DNA of 6,337 nt, from contig JAKAVW010000177.1 of the NCBI GenBank assembly GCA_021827445.1, positions 1 to 6,337 on the forward strand. The letters are read 5' to 3'. A model generated the notes under the pieces. That model ran no database searches, was not told the DNA's origin, and saw only the letters and a list, made by a program, of their open reading frames with translations. Within the stretch, counting starts at the first letter, position 1; the number at the start of each line of letters is the position of its first letter. The translations under genes and the position numbers were made by a program. The DNA comes from Pseudomonadota bacterium (lineage in GTDB: Bacteria; Pseudomonadota; Gammaproteobacteria; Acidithiobacillales; Acidithiobacillaceae). Shown piece by piece: positions 5,832-6,337 of the stretch.

Positions 5832-6337
5832 ATGGAAAGTATGACAAACATTAAAAGGGGGCTGGCTGACTTTGTGGAGAAGCTGCCCAAGGTAGAACTG
5901 CATTTGCATATTGAGGGCACTTTGGAGCCCGAATTACTCATCGCGCTGGCCCGGCGTAACGGCGTGGATATTCCCTATAAGACGATAGAGGCGGCACGGA
6001 CGGCATATCAATTTGAGGATCTGCAAAGTTTTCTGAACGTCTATTATCTGGGGGCGTCCGTATTGCGGGAAGAGCGAGACTTTTATGAGCTGACCCTGGC
6101 CTATATGTCCCGCTGTAAAGCCCAGCAGATTCGTCATACGGAACTGTTTTTTGATCCGCAGACGCATCTTGCCAATGGCGTGGCATTGGCGGCGGTGATG
6201 GGTGGCATCAACGCCGCCTTGCGGGACGCCGAGCGTGACTGGCATATCTCCAGCGCGCTGATTCTTTGCATTGAGCGGGACCGCGATCCGCAACCCGCGG
6301 TGGCGCTGTTGGAGCGTGCTTGTGCTTTGGGAGGCAT
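5832..6337 (+). CDS. Adenine deaminase, adenosine deaminase superfamily (partial, 3' end outside window)
   Basis: An open frame runs from the ATG at 5832 past the window edge, giving 168 residues, about half of the usual 320-340. The start LPKVELHLHIEGTLEPELL (19-37) carries the HxH zinc motif (H24, H26) and EGT of the adenosine deaminase superfamily. LQSFLNVYYLGASVL (64-78) and TELFFDPQTH (106-115) match the subgroup that deaminates adenine (fungal Aah1 and bacterial relatives such as the Pseudomonas enzyme) rather than adenosine; this is from memory of that subgroup. The product would be hypoxanthine. CGGAG at 5816-5820 is 11 bases before the ATG, a slightly long but usable spacing. It begins 46 bases after guaD on the same strand, consistent with one purine-salvage operon. 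The remaining zinc ligands and catalytic Glu/Asp lie beyond the window. Confidence 0.85.
   Translation, partial: MESMTNIKRGLADFVEKLPKVELHLHIEGTLEPELLIALARRNGVDIPYKTIEAARTAYQFEDLQSFLNVYYLGASVLREERDFYELTLAYMSRCKAQQIRHTELFFDPQTHLANGVALAAVMGGINAALRDAERDWHISSALILCIERDRDPQPAVALLERACALGG

Noticed and set aside
5934..6293. 119-codon minus-strand frame at the right end
   Set aside because: It is opposite the adenine deaminase frame, which carries HLHIEGT and FFDPQTH motifs and explains the coding signal.
1..6337. CRISPR array, tRNA/rRNA gene or complete insertion sequence
   Set aside because: No regularly spaced repeats, cloverleaf-like sequence, transposase motif or paired terminal repeats with target duplications were seen.

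Overview
The window looks like chromosomal DNA of a Gram-negative proteobacterium. The evidence is a complete ExbB-ExbD-TonB system, which needs an outer membrane, plus proteobacterial-type peptide deformylase, NCS1 permease and purine deaminases. GC is moderate to high in the genes and lower in the one long gap. The periplasmic part of TonB is almost free of acidic residues, which would suit an acidophile such as an Acidithiobacillus relative. That placement is inference, not identification.

Layout: every convincing gene is on the + strand. Positions 1-45 hold the last 14 codons of an unidentified gene, whose stop overlaps the start of a peptide deformylase (def, 45-548). A gap of about 540 bases (549-1085) follows with no convincing gene. 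It contains inverted repeats, a T-rich tract, an AT-rich stretch and, just before the next gene, a 19-base Fur-box-like palindrome. Then come exbB (1086-1790), exbD (1839-2237) and tonB (2328-3074), an energy-transduction module of the inner membrane. The exbB-exbD gap carries a short perfect hairpin beside a strong ribosome binding site. The exbD-tonB gap is spanned by a 37-codon ORF that overlaps both neighbours.

After 60 bases a purine-salvage group begins: an NCS1 nucleobase permease (3135-4538), a guanine deaminase with all expected metal and substrate residues (4559-5785), and the first 168 codons of an adenine-deaminase-type enzyme (5832 to the window edge). Together these would import free purine bases and deaminate guanine to xanthine and adenine to hypoxanthine, releasing ammonia.

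Gaps from exbB onward are 20 to 90 bases on one strand with no clear terminator, so the TonB module and the purine genes could share transcripts. A functional link between them is only a hypothesis. No mobile element, CRISPR array, tRNA or rRNA is visible. I see no radically new system; the most interesting points are sequence peculiarities of the TonB complex and its placement beside purine salvage.
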